Origin: Candidatus Sodaliphilus aphodohippi
Lineage (GTDB): Bacteria > Bacteroidota > Bacteroidia > Bacteroidales > Muribaculaceae
Length of the DNA stretch: 34,827 bases
Direction of reading: 5' to 3'
Assembly (NCBI GenBank): GCA_018065665.1
Contig: JAGHSV010000151.1
Span: 1 to 34,827 of the forward strand
Part shown: in pieces, positions 1-7,635 of the stretch
How the letters are laid out: the number at the start of each line of letters is the position of its first letter
Position numbering within the stretch: the stretch's first letter is position 1
Notes under the pieces: model-generated
Told to the model about the DNA's origin: nothing
Seen by the model: the letters and a program-made list of their open reading frames with translations, nothing else
The model's database searches: none
Made by a program: the position numbers and the translations under genes

Positions 1-59
1 ATGTATGTTTGAATTATTGATTCAAATTCAAGTTTTTCCATAATCGATTTTAATTTATA

Positions 60-90
60 CAAAATTACTGAAAATGCCTAAAACAAGCAA
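60..90 (-). promoter_or_regulatory. Candidate leftward Bacteroidales promoter
   Basis: Read on the minus strand there is TTG (90-88), a 20-base spacer and TAATTTTG (67-60), matching the Bacteroidales -33/-7 pattern. It would drive a gene lying to the left of the window and would make the spacer upstream of pheS divergent. The region is AT-rich, so a chance match is possible. The rest of bases 1-147 holds no convincing gene; a short inverted repeat (TTTGAAT at 8-14, ATTCAAA at 20-26) is also visible. Confidence 0.35.
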
Positions 91-147
91 TTATAAAAGC
101 AAAAAAATGGATTATTCAATAACTTGATTTGATAAATTAGTTGTTAT

Positions 148-179
148 TTTGTCCATTACCCAATTTTTTTGTAATTTTG
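148..179 (+). promoter_or_regulatory. pheS promoter
   Basis: TTTG at 148-151, a 20-base spacer and TAATTTTG at 172-179 form a full Bacteroidales-type promoter. Transcription would begin near 185, about 48 bases before the pheS ATG. This makes the in-frame TTG at 200 an unlikely start, because the conserved protein begins at the ATG. Confidence 0.7.
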
Positions 180-232
180 CAAGAAGATAGCGCGAAAGGT
201 TGCGTTTAAACAAATTTCAAATAAAAGAGATT

Positions 233-1270
233 ATGTTAATTGAAAAAATAGAAATCCTTAAAGGACAGCTTAACGCACTCAAGGCCAAAAACGAAGAGGA
301 ACTTGAGGCGTTAAGAATCAAGTATCTTAGCAAAAAAGGCGAGATTACTGCATTATTCAGTGAGTTCAAATCAGTTCCTGCAGAGCAAAAACGAGAATTG
401 GGTCAGAAACTCAACGAACTTAAGAATATTGCTACCGAGAAGATAAACACATTGCGTGAAAACTTCAAAGAGCAGAATCGTGAGGAAAACAAAATTGACA
501 TTACCCGTCCATCATTCCCCGACGAAGCAGGCACTCGCCATCCAATCTCACTTGTTCGCAAGCAGATTATAGACATATTCTCAAGACTGGGCTTCACATT
601 GGCAAATGGTCCTGAAGTCGAAGATGACTGGCATGTGTTTAGTGCATTGAATTTTGCCGCTGACCACCCAGCACGTGACATGCAAGACACTTTCTTCATT
701 GAGAACAACAATGAAGATGTAACACGCAATATCGTGCTACGTAGCCATACCAGTTCGGTACAAGTCCGTACGATGGAAAATCGCAAGCCCCCCATTCGCA
801 TTATTTGCCCAGGACGTGTTTACCGAAACGAAGCAATCACTGCCCGCGCACATTGTTTCTTCCACCAGATTGAAGGACTGTATATCGATAAAAACGTTTC
901 TTTTGCAGACTTGAAACAAGTGCTTCTGAATTTTGCAAAAGAGTTATTTGGCCCTGATACTAAAATCCGTTTACGTCCCAGTTATTTCCCGTTTACAGAG
1001 CCTTCGGCCGAGATGGACGTATCGTGTATGCTGTGCGGCGGTGAAGGTTGTGGTTTCTGCAAACATACAGGCTGGGTAGAAATACTTGGTTGCGGCATGG
1101 TTGATCCTGCAGTCCTCGAGGCAAGCGGTATCGATAGCAGCATCTATAGCGGATATGCATTTGGACTGGGCGTAGAACGCATAACCAACCTAAAATATAT
1201 GGTTAAGGATTTGCGTATGTTCAGCGAAAATGACGTAAGATTCCTTGATGAATTCCAAGGTGCACATTAA
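233..1270 (+). CDS. pheS: Phenylalanyl-tRNA synthetase alpha subunit
   Basis: Catalytic subunit of the alpha2-beta2 cytoplasmic enzyme that charges tRNA-Phe. The 345-residue protein has an N-terminal helical arm (about residues 1-85) that in the family forms a coiled coil contacting tRNA, followed by a class II core. Visible class II signatures are the GTRHPI segment, a motif-2 region ending in GRVYRNEAITARAHC, and motif 3 with GLGVERI. A Cys cluster of form C-x2-C-x4-C-x2-C lies just before the conserved ILGCGMV segment; many bacterial PheS proteins have it. The ATG at 233 is chosen over the in-frame TTG at 200, as the upstream residues do not look like PheS. It has its own promoter and a strong terminator. 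pheT is not in this window, so the two subunits are encoded apart. Confidence 0.97.
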   Translation: MLIEKIEILKGQLNALKAKNEEELEALRIKYLSKKGEITALFSEFKSVPAEQKRELGQKLNELKNIATEKINTLRENFKEQNREENKIDITRPSFPDEAGTRHPISLVRKQIIDIFSRLGFTLANGPEVEDDWHVFSALNFAADHPARDMQDTFFIENNNEDVTRNIVLRSHTSSVQVRTMENRKPPIRIICPGRVYRNEAITARAHCFFHQIEGLYIDKNVSFADLKQVLLNFAKELFGPDTKIRLRPSYFPFTEPSAEMDVSCMLCGGEGCGFCKHTGWVEILGCGMVDPAVLEASGIDSSIYSGYAFGLGVERITNLKYMVKDLRMFSENDVRFLDEFQGAH

Positions 1271-1289
1271 ATAAATTTTATAACAATAT

Positions 1290-1324
1290 GAGGTGGCACA
1301 ATATGATTATGCCACCTCTTTTTT
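1290..1324 (+). terminator. Intrinsic terminator after pheS
   Basis: GAGGTGGCA (1290-1298) pairs perfectly with TGCCACCTC (1310-1318) around an 11-base loop and is followed by six T (1319-1324). It ends only 15 bases before the nth start codon. Confidence 0.92.
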
Positions 1325-1339
1325 AATAATATATTACTG

Positions 1340-1975
1340 ATGACGCTTAAAGAAAGATATGCATTTATACTGAAGCATTTTGCCGAAAGCAACCCTAATC
1401 CCGAAACCGAACTTTGTTATAATAACCCATTTGAACTTCTTGTGGCCGTAATTTTATCGGCCCAATGCACAGACAAAAGGGTAAACATGATTACTCCTAC
1501 ACTATTCCGCGACTACCCTAACCCAGAAATGCTTTCACAAGCGTCAGTCGAAGATATCTATGCTCATATTCGAAGCGTTTCATATCCCAACAGCAAAGCT
1601 TCACACCTGAAAGGGATGGCAACAATGCTTGTTAATGATTATGGCAGTATTATACCGGACTCAATGAAAGAGTTAACAAAATTGCCAGGAGTAGGCCGTA
1701 AAACAGCAAATGTGATATTGGGAATAGTTTACAACAAGGCAACAATTGCAGTTGACACGCATGTTTATAGAGTATCGAATAGGACTGGATTGGCATATGG
1801 TAAAACTCCATTAGATGTAGAAAAAATCTTAACACGGAACATACCTGCCGAGTTAAGATTCAAGTCCCACCATTGGATATTGCTCCATGGTAGATACATA
1901 TGTAAAGCACAACATCCCGATTGTTTAAATTGCGGTATTCAAAGTGCTTGTAAATACTATTCTAGAAAACGATAA
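1340..1975 (+). CDS. nth: Endonuclease III (DNA glycosylase/AP lyase)
   Basis: Base-excision repair enzyme that removes oxidised pyrimidines and cleaves the abasic site. The 211-residue length is normal for the family. The helix-hairpin-helix LPGVGRKTANV (115-125) contains the Schiff-base lysine K121, and the AVDTH segment carries the catalytic aspartate D139. The C-terminus binds a [4Fe-4S] cluster through C188-x6-C195-x2-C198-x5-C204, all present. The pheS terminator lies directly upstream and no separate promoter was seen, so expression may rely on read-through of pheS. The stop codon is two bases from the stop of the convergent deaminase gene. Confidence 0.96.
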   Translation: MTLKERYAFILKHFAESNPNPETELCYNNPFELLVAVILSAQCTDKRVNMITPTLFRDYPNPEMLSQASVEDIYAHIRSVSYPNSKASHLKGMATMLVNDYGSIIPDSMKELTKLPGVGRKTANVILGIVYNKATIAVDTHVYRVSNRTGLAYGKTPLDVEKILTRNIPAELRFKSHHWILLHGRYICKAQHPDCLNCGIQSACKYYSRKR

Positions 1976-1977
1976 AT

Positions 1978-2475
1978 TTAATATTCAATTTTATCAGTTT
2001 TTTCTGCCCATTTTTTGAAGTGCTCAATTGAATATGGGTCTTCTATATGCACACAAGGAATAGAACGGAGCAGATGTGGCTTTTCAATTTCCTGATAAAT
2101 GAAATTATCATCAAAATTTATATTGCGGGCGTCATTTTGGGTGTTGCCGTAATATATCCTTGACACACCAGCCCAATAAAGAGCACTCAGGCACATGGGA
2201 CATGGTTCACAAGAAGAATAAATCACACATCCTTCAAGTTTGAAATTCTTCCGTGATTTACATGCCATTCTGATTGCATTCACTTCGGCATGAGCAGTGG
2301 GGTCGTTATCGAGAGTAACTGTATTGCCTCCTGTAGATACAATCTCCCCATTTTTTACAATAACTGCGCCAAAAGGTCCACCACCACGGTCAATATTTGC
2401 ACTTGCAATATCACAAGCCATTTTCAAAAATCTCACATCGCCCTCGGTAATTTGATTTATTTCGTTTTTGTCCAT
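1978..2475 (-). CDS. guaD: Guanine deaminase (cytidine-deaminase fold)
   Basis: Small zinc nucleobase deaminase of 165 residues. The zinc site is intact: HAE (H62, E64) and PCPMC (C92, C95). The GGPFGAVIVKNG segment, the NDPTAHAEV context, SSCEPCPMCLSALYWA and the C-terminal FDDNFIYQEI stretch match the short Bacillus-type guanine deaminase better than tRNA adenosine deaminase TadA, which lacks the long tail. The expected reaction is guanine to xanthine plus ammonia, in purine salvage. It is convergent with nth, with a two-base gap. Upstream on the same strand is def, with a spacer that also carries a candidate opposite-strand small RNA. A broader label of nucleoside deaminase is the fallback. 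Confidence 0.82.
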   Translation of the reverse strand: MDKNEINQITEGDVRFLKMACDIASANIDRGGGPFGAVIVKNGEIVSTGGNTVTLDNDPTAHAEVNAIRMACKSRKNFKLEGCVIYSSCEPCPMCLSALYWAGVSRIYYGNTQNDARNINFDDNFIYQEIEKPHLLRSIPCVHIEDPYSIEHFKKWAEKTDKIEY

Positions 2476-2522
2476 TTTGTAATAATATTATCGAGATTCA
2501 TCTCTTAAAAAATCTTAATTTT

Positions 2523-2553
2523 TTTGTCTTGTCACAAAATAATAGTACTTTTG
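2523..2553 (+). promoter_or_regulatory. Strong promoter of candidate sRNA
   Basis: TTTG at 2523-2526 (end of a T run), a 19-base spacer and TACTTTTG at 2546-2553 match the Bacteroidales promoter pattern fully. No plus-strand protein gene follows, but a terminator hairpin lies about 35 bases downstream. Confidence 0.7.
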
Positions 2554-2559
2554 TGAGTG

Positions 2560-2625
2560 TGTTTTTCATGGTATTAGATTTAAGGTTTGTGAAGGCTGTT
2601 GTGAAACATCCTTCACTTTTCTTTT
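2560..2625 (+). ncRNA. Candidate short intergenic sRNA
   Basis: The predicted transcript starts about seven bases after the -7 box at 2546-2553 and ends in the T-rich tract after a hairpin, giving about 65 nt. The hairpin is GTGAAGG (2589-2595) pairing with CCTTCAC (2610-2616), followed by TTTTCTTTT. No ORF with a plausible start fits. The unpaired 5' part contains CATGGTATTAGATTTAAGG. From memory, similar sequence recurs in Bacteroides genomes at the head of short abundant transcripts, but this could not be checked. It lies antisense to the def-to-deaminase spacer. The promoter and terminator are seen directly; function is unknown. Confidence 0.6.
2589..2625 (+). terminator. Intrinsic terminator of the candidate sRNA
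   Basis: Seven-base-pair stem GTGAAGG/CCTTCAC (2589-2595 and 2610-2616) with a 14-base loop and a T-rich tail on the plus strand (2617-2625). On the minus strand the hairpin is not followed by a T run, so it does not look like a def terminator. Confidence 0.65.
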
Positions 2626-2667
2626 ATACACACTTGGTTGTCAAGCAATTATACAATTGACACGACA

Positions 2668-3237
2668 TCATTTACGTTTAGGTTTATATCCACAAGTGCG
2701 ATAATTGCAGTGAACCTTACCCCGTATAATATTATTAAGTTTGGCTCTATTCAATTGCTTTCGAATTGGCGAAACATGATCTATGAATAATCTTCCATCG
2801 AGATGGTCAAATTCATGCTGAACCACACGGGCAAGATATCCTTCAATAGCCTCTTCGTGTTCTTCCCAATTCTCATCAAACCATTTTAGATTAATTTTTT
2901 CGATTCTCTTAACACCTTCATGAATGCCAGGAAGACTGAGACATCCCTCTTCTCGCGATATGGCATCTTCCTTCACGTCAATGGTTACTTCCGGATTAAT
3001 CAAAACCATTTTTCGCCCCTTCAGTTCGGGCATATCATCGGCAAGCACATCAACATCAATATATATCAAACGTATATTGATGCCGACTTGTGGAGCAGCT
3101 ATTCCGATACCGTCACTTGCATACATGGTATCCTTCATGTTTTTAATCAGCTTCAAAAGGTCAGGATAATCTTTTGTCACAGGCTCAGACTCCTTTCTAA
3201 GAACAGGATGTCCATATAAATAAATTGGTAATACCAT
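2668..3237 (-). CDS. def: Peptide deformylase
   Basis: Metalloenzyme that removes the formyl group from the N-terminal methionine of new proteins. All three signature motifs are present: GIGIAAPQVG (motif 1), EGCLSLP (motif 2, metal-binding Cys) and HEFDHLDG (motif 3, two metal-binding His and the catalytic Glu). The start is placed at the ATG whose product begins MVLPIYLYGHPVLRK, giving 189 residues, which is typical. An in-frame ATG at 3285 would add 16 residues that do not resemble the family and derive from a region that once encoded the ruvX C-terminus in another frame. It lies downstream of ruvX and rho on the same strand, likely one transcription unit. Confidence 0.95.
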   Translation of the reverse strand: MVLPIYLYGHPVLRKESEPVTKDYPDLLKLIKNMKDTMYASDGIGIAAPQVGINIRLIYIDVDVLADDMPELKGRKMVLINPEVTIDVKEDAISREEGCLSLPGIHEGVKRIEKINLKWFDENWEEHEEAIEGYLARVVQHEFDHLDGRLFIDHVSPIRKQLNRAKLNNIIRGKVHCNYRTCGYKPKRK

Positions 3238-3286
3238 AATTGTATCGTATTGATTACATATTATTTCTGCTTTCAAGATAATCATT

Positions 3287-3673
3287 TTATATAATCGTAG
3301 CAGCTATGCTATCAACTCTGGATTTATCTTTGCGGTCGCTTTTCTTCATACCACCATCTATCATTGCACGATGAGCAATAGTTGAAGTGAACCTCTCATC
3401 ATACATGACAACTGGCATTTGAGGCAACTTTTGCCTTAATTGTTCAACAAATGGTTTAATATACCTCATGCTTTCGCTTGGTTGACCATTCAGTTGTGAG
3501 GGTTCACCAATCACAATCAGTTCAACTTCCTCTCGAGCAATATAGTCGGAAATATAAGAAAGTAATGTGCGAGTCGGGACTGTACCCAATGCACTTGCTA
3601 TAATCTTCAAAGGGTCGGTCACCGCTACGCCACATCGCTTACGGCCATAATCTATTCCCAAAATTCTTGCCAT
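3287..3673 (-). CDS. ruvX: RuvX/YqgF RNase H-fold nuclease, C-terminally truncated
   Basis: Putative Holliday-junction resolvase homologue, also implicated in pre-16S rRNA processing, with an RNase H-like fold. Acidic catalytic residues are present: D8 in GIDYGRKR, E57 after VIG, D92 in YDERFTS and D121 in VDSIAATII. The ORF stops with TAA at 3289-3287 after 128 residues, about ten short of usual. Directly after this stop, in the same frame, the DNA reads NDYLESRNNM and then TAA at 3256-3254. That matches the usual family ending, in which ATII is followed by Leu and then a YLES-type helix. A single T-to-A change (TTA to TAA) would explain it. The core is intact, so it may still function. rho starts its stop codon nine bases upstream. 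Confidence 0.9.
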   Translation of the reverse strand: MARILGIDYGRKRCGVAVTDPLKIIASALGTVPTRTLLSYISDYIAREEVELIVIGEPSQLNGQPSESMRYIKPFVEQLRQKLPQMPVVMYDERFTSTIAHRAMIDGGMKKSDRKDKSRVDSIAATII

Positions 3674-3682
3674 TATCTGATT

Positions 3683-5749
3683 TTATAAATCCTGCATTGT
3701 AAGTAGGAACTCTTCATTTGTTCGAGTGCGTTCAAGACGTTCTTTGACAAATTCCATAGACTCAACAGATGTCCGGTCGCTAAGGAAACGACGAATAATC
3801 CACATTCGATTTAATGTGTCTTTATCAAGCAACAGGTCATCACGTCGGGTACTTGAAGCCATAACATCAACTGCAGGGAAGATTCGTTTATTACTAAGTT
3901 TTCGATCCAATTGCAACTCCATGTTTCCAGTACCTTTGAATTCCTCAAAAATAACCTCATCCATCTTTGAACCTGTGTCAATCAACGCAGTTGCAATAAT
4001 TGAAAGACTACCTCCATTTTCAATGTTTCGAGCAGCACCGAAGAAACGTTTAGGCCTTTGCAGCGCGTTGGCATCAACACCACCCGACAGAATCTTTCCT
4101 GATGCAGGCGCAATCGTATTGTAAGCACGAGCTAATCTCGTAATGGAATCAAGGAGAATAACCACATCATGACCACACTCAACGAGTCGCTTTGCCTTGC
4201 TTAAAACCAAATCTGCAATTCTAACATGGCGGTCGGCAGGTTCGTCAAATGTTGATGCAATCACTTCGGCATTTACGCTTCGTGCCATATCGGTAACCTC
4301 CTCGGGGCGCTCGTCTATAAGGAGAATAATCATATAGGTATCAGGATGATTTTCTGATATAGCATTAGCAATATCTTTCAGCAGCAACGTCTTACCAGTT
4401 TTGGGCTGCGCAACAATAAGGCCGCGTTGTCCTTTGCCAATAGGTGCAAACAGGTCAACCACTCGCTGAGATATAGTAGGCATTGTATGAGATACTAAAT
4501 CAAATTTTTCATTAGGGAACAAGGGCACCAGGTGTTCAAACGGCACACGGTCCCTAACAAAATCAGGAGTTCGGCCATTAATCATATTAATTGAGCAAAG
4601 CGGAAAATATTTTTCCCCTTCACGAGGCGGTCTTATCATGCAATCAACAACATCGCCAGTTTTAAGTCCCAAGTTCTTGATAAAACTTTGAGCAACATAA
4701 ATATCATCGGGCGATGAAAGATAGTTATAATCACTTGAACGCAAGAAACCATAACCATCCTGCATAATTTCAAGTACACCAGAACCTTCAATGATTCCTT
4801 CAAAGTTATATGGATTGTCTACATATGGTAGCCTGCCATTCTCTTGTTGGGGTTGAGTCGCTTTCTTGTTTTTCTTTGCCCTTTTCCCTTGTTGGTTTTG
4901 CTCAGGTTTAACACCTTGCGGTTCTTGAATTACAATAGGGGCTTTGGCAGCCTCTTCAGCTGCACGTTTGCGTTCTTCTTCAGCACGTCGCTGCGCTTCT
5001 TCCCTCTCCTCTTGAGTTCTTGGCTTGAAAGTCTGTGAACCTGTATTGAAAAAGGAATTCAAAGAAATTGGTTCACGTGATTGTGCCTGTTCCTTATCGG
5101 TTTCTATATGATTGGGTTCATCAGCTTTTATACTATTTTCAACGGCATTAACACTTAGTGTGTCAAATGATTCAGTTTCTACGATATTGTCTGTTGATGT
5201 ATCTGCAACAACCTGATCGGAATTCTTAATTGATTTTTCTTTTGTTGACACATCAGCTTGTTCCTGATTATTTTTTTTCGACTTTGGACTTCGCGTACGC
5301 TTTTGTGTATTATCAACAGAATCGAGGGGTAAATCAGCTGTATCCTTCTTTGTGGCATCTTTAGTTTTACCTCCACTTTTGACAGTTTCTTTTTTATCTG
5401 CTTGTTTTGTCGTTGACTTTTTTGTTTTAGCAGCTGCTTTCTCTTTGGGAGAATTTTTGCCTTTATCCTCTTTGGGCGATCCACTTGTGGTTGAGGGCTG
5501 CTTGGTCTGTTTAGTTTTGACTTTAGTATCAGCCTCATTATCAACTTTTTTTATCGTTGACTTTCCTTTTGGTGTTCGCTTTGTTTCGGTAGTCTTCGGG
5601 TTTCTTGATTCATCTTCGGCTTGTTGATCAAGAATCTCATAAACAAGTTTTTGCCGTTCAATTTTAGCGGCATTTTTGATTCCCAGTTCTTTAGCGACAA
5701 CAACTATCTGGTCATCGCTCATAGAATTCAGTTCTGCAATATTATACAT
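3683..5749 (-). CDS. rho: Transcription termination factor Rho with long disordered insertion
   Basis: Hexameric RNA-dependent ATPase that ends transcription. Order along the 688 residues: Rho N-terminal helical domain (about 1-43); a long low-complexity insertion (about 44-310) rich in Lys, Thr, Gln and Glu with repeated KxTK-like runs and an E/R-rich helix near 245-268; a cold-shock RNA-binding domain (about 320-395, with GYGFLRS); and the ATPase core with Walker A AQPKTGKT (447-454) and Walker [10 protein letters not shown] (529-537). E. coli Rho is about 419 residues, so the insertion adds some 260. Such insertions are typical of Bacteroidota, and in Bacteroides the region has been linked to phase separation. 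The gene has its own promoter and a leader of about 165 bases; ruvX and def follow on the same strand. Confidence 0.97.
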   Translation of the reverse strand: MYNIAELNSMSDDQIVVVAKELGIKNAAKIERQKLVYEILDQQAEDESRNPKTTETKRTPKGKSTIKKVDNEADTKVKTKQTKQPSTTSGSPKEDKGKNSPKEKAAAKTKKSTTKQADKKETVKSGGKTKDATKKDTADLPLDSVDNTQKRTRSPKSKKNNQEQADVSTKEKSIKNSDQVVADTSTDNIVETESFDTLSVNAVENSIKADEPNHIETDKEQAQSREPISLNSFFNTGSQTFKPRTQEEREEAQRRAEEERKRAAEEAAKAPIVIQEPQGVKPEQNQQGKRAKKNKKATQPQQENGRLPYVDNPYNFEGIIEGSGVLEIMQDGYGFLRSSDYNYLSSPDDIYVAQSFIKNLGLKTGDVVDCMIRPPREGEKYFPLCSINMINGRTPDFVRDRVPFEHLVPLFPNEKFDLVSHTMPTISQRVVDLFAPIGKGQRGLIVAQPKTGKTLLLKDIANAISENHPDTYMIILLIDERPEEVTDMARSVNAEVIASTFDEPADRHVRIADLVLSKAKRLVECGHDVVILLDSITRLARAYNTIAPASGKILSGGVDANALQRPKRFFGAARNIENGGSLSIIATALIDTGSKMDEVIFEEFKGTGNMELQLDRKLSNKRIFPAVDVMASSTRRDDLLLDKDTLNRMWIIRRFLSDRTSVESMEFVKERLERTRTNEEFLLTMQDL

Positions 5750-5923
5750 TTCAATGATTATTTATAGCATAGCACATTTTATATTTAGAAAATGCGAATG
5801 CAGATATACAAATTAATAAAGTTTGAGAATGGATTGTTCGCTTTATGATTTGTTTGAAATTAGTTTCAGAAGAGGTACGGGAATTTTCCCATTAAATCTT
5901 GAAACCAACAATAGATTTTGCTG

Positions 5924-5954
5924 CAAAATTAATACAACTTAATGAAATATCAAA
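5924..5954 (-). promoter_or_regulatory. rho promoter
   Basis: On the minus strand TTTG (5954-5951), a 19-base spacer and TAATTTTG (5931-5924) match the Bacteroidales pattern. Transcription would start near 5917, leaving an untranslated leader of about 165 bases before the rho ATG. A long leader is compatible with autogenous control of rho, which is known in other bacteria; that is inference here. Confidence 0.6.
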
Positions 5955-6190
5955 ATATTATTAGAGTTTCTTATCAAAAGTACAATACGAGAATAGAACC
6001 AAAGCATTACATGACAATAATTTACAATATCCAATTATTGGTTAAAGACCTCACAAAAGAGGGAGTTTTAATATTAATATCAAAGACCAATTTAAGCAAA
6101 CAACTAAAAAACTTCATGATTCAGCATCTATTATTATACCTTTTTCAAGAATTATTTTAATTATATAATGAGTATCTCGTTAAAAATTGT

Positions 6191-6198
6191 TACCTTTG
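6191..6198 (+). promoter_or_regulatory. nqr operon promoter -7 box
   Basis: TACCTTTG at 6191-6198 fits the -7 element and lies about 68 bases before the nqrA ATG. The -33 element is weak; no TTTG sits at the expected distance. The preceding 30 bases are strongly AT-rich. Confidence 0.5.
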
Positions 6199-6265
6199 CA
6201 CTAAATTTGTGTGTGTTGAATATTCAGCTCACTAAACAATGAAAAGTAAATCAATTTAATTATTC

Positions 6266-7591
6266 ATGTCAACAATAAAGTTAAAGAAAGGTTTTGACCT
6301 AAAGTTGAAAGGAGGAATAACTTCTCCTGACAAACTGGGCGGCAAAATCGTCGGTAAGATTTGCACAATCGTACCCGATGATTTTCATGGCATTACCCCT
6401 CGACTAGACAAGAAAGAGGGTGAGCATGTTGCTGCTGGCGAAGCGATTTATCATGACAAAGTTTATGAGGCTGTGAAAATTACATCACCAATTTCTGGTG
6501 TCGTAAAAGAAGTTCGCCGTGGCGCACGTCGCAAGATTGAAGCTATCATTATTGAGAGTGACGGTCAAGATGACGTTGTTAATCACGACCTATCAGCCCC
6601 ATCGTTGGAAGTACTGCTGGCTAGTGGCCTTTGGCCTATGCTAAGCCAGCGTCCATACGATGTAGTTCCTAACCCCGACGAGCGCCCGCGTGATATTTTT
6701 GTCACAGCGTTTGACTCTGCACCATTAGCACCATCATTGTTAAAATCGGCACAGATGCAATATGCGGCAAAAGGTGTTGAGATTTTAAACAAACTTACTG
6801 ATGGTGGCGTGCATATCGGTTTTGCGAAGGGAGAGACACAAGAAATCAGCGGGGCAAAGGTTTATGAATTTGACGGTCCCCACCCCGCCGGAAATGTTGG
6901 AGTACAGATTGCCAATATCTCCCCAGTTAATAAGGGAGAGATTGTATGGACTCTTGATATTGTAACATTATGCCGAATTGGAGAGTTATTCACTACAGGC
7001 AAAGTTAATTTCACAACATTTGTAGCAATTACTGGCGAGCAAATCACAGAACCATGCTATGTTGAGACTGTTATGGGATGCCCCATTAAGGACATTCTTA
7101 ATGGTAAGTTGGTGAACAACGAATATGAGAATCGTATTATCAGCGGCAATGTCTTGACAGGCATAAAGGTTACTGAGGAAGAGTGGTTACGTGCCCCCTA
7201 CCGCCACATTACGGTGATACCCGAAGTCAAGAATCGTGATGAATTTATGGGGTGGCTTTCGGTCAATCCCAAACGTTTCAGTATATATCGCATGTTCACT
7301 TCGTGGTTGACAGGCCTAAACAAAGAAGTTAGCATGGATGCACGTATGAAAGGTGGAGAGAGAGCAATCGTACGCCTTGGGGAATACGATCGCATGTTAC
7401 CAATGGACATATATGCCGAGTTCTTGATCAAGGCTGTTATTGCTTTTGATATCGATAAAATGGAGCAACTCGGTATATATGAAGTTGCACCCGAAGACTT
7501 CGCACTTGCCGAATATGCAGATACGTCTAAGATTGAATTGCAACGTATCATTCGTGAAGGTCTTGACAGAATGCGTGCCGAAATGGCCTAA
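6266..7591 (+). CDS. nqrA: Na+-translocating NADH:quinone reductase subunit A
   Basis: Peripheral cytoplasmic subunit of the Na+-pumping NADH:ubiquinone/menaquinone oxidoreductase. The 441-residue length is normal. The N-terminus SxIKLKKGFDLKLKG and the following barrel-sandwich region (GKICTIVPDDFHGITP, then VKEVRRGARRKIEAI) are characteristic of NqrA and distantly resemble RnfC, but no ferredoxin-type Cys motifs are present, as expected for NqrA. In the family it contributes to quinone reduction at the interface with NqrB. It is the first gene of a complete nqrABCDEF operon with its own promoter; nqrB follows after 44 bases. Confidence 0.96.
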   Translation: MSTIKLKKGFDLKLKGGITSPDKLGGKIVGKICTIVPDDFHGITPRLDKKEGEHVAAGEAIYHDKVYEAVKITSPISGVVKEVRRGARRKIEAIIIESDGQDDVVNHDLSAPSLEVLLASGLWPMLSQRPYDVVPNPDERPRDIFVTAFDSAPLAPSLLKSAQMQYAAKGVEILNKLTDGGVHIGFAKGETQEISGAKVYEFDGPHPAGNVGVQIANISPVNKGEIVWTLDIVTLCRIGELFTTGKVNFTTFVAITGEQITEPCYVETVMGCPIKDILNGKLVNNEYENRIISGNVLTGIKVTEEEWLRAPYRHITVIPEVKNRDEFMGWLSVNPKRFSIYRMFTSWLTGLNKEVSMDARMKGGERAIVRLGEYDRMLPMDIYAEFLIKAVIAFDIDKMEQLGIYEVAPEDFALAEYADTSKIELQRIIREGLDRMRAEMA

Positions 7592-7635
7592 ATTGAATAC
7601 ACCTTATTAATATTAACATTAAAATTATCGAAAAA

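Larger units (their letters stand above)
5750..6265. other. Divergent rho-nqr intergenic region
   Basis: No convincing gene in these 516 bases. The left third is the rho leader on the minus strand, containing a small GC hairpin (GGGAATTTTCCC at 5879-5890). The middle holds the rho promoter and a very AT-rich stretch. The right end carries the nqrA promoter. A 72-codon open frame at 5942-6160 is composed of A/T-rich filler and overlaps the rho promoter, so it is not called. Confidence 0.7.

Noticed and set aside
200-232. TTG start extending pheS by 11 residues
   Set aside because: The family N-terminus begins at the ATG at 233, and the TTG lies only about 15 bases after the predicted transcription start.
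3238-3285. ATG at 3285 as the def start (16 extra residues)
   Set aside because: The extra residues are not deformylase-like; the same DNA encodes the former ruvX C-terminus in another frame.
5942-6160. 72-codon open frame between rho and nqrA
   Set aside because: Composition is A/T filler, it has no recognisable motif or ribosome-binding site, and it overlaps the rho promoter.
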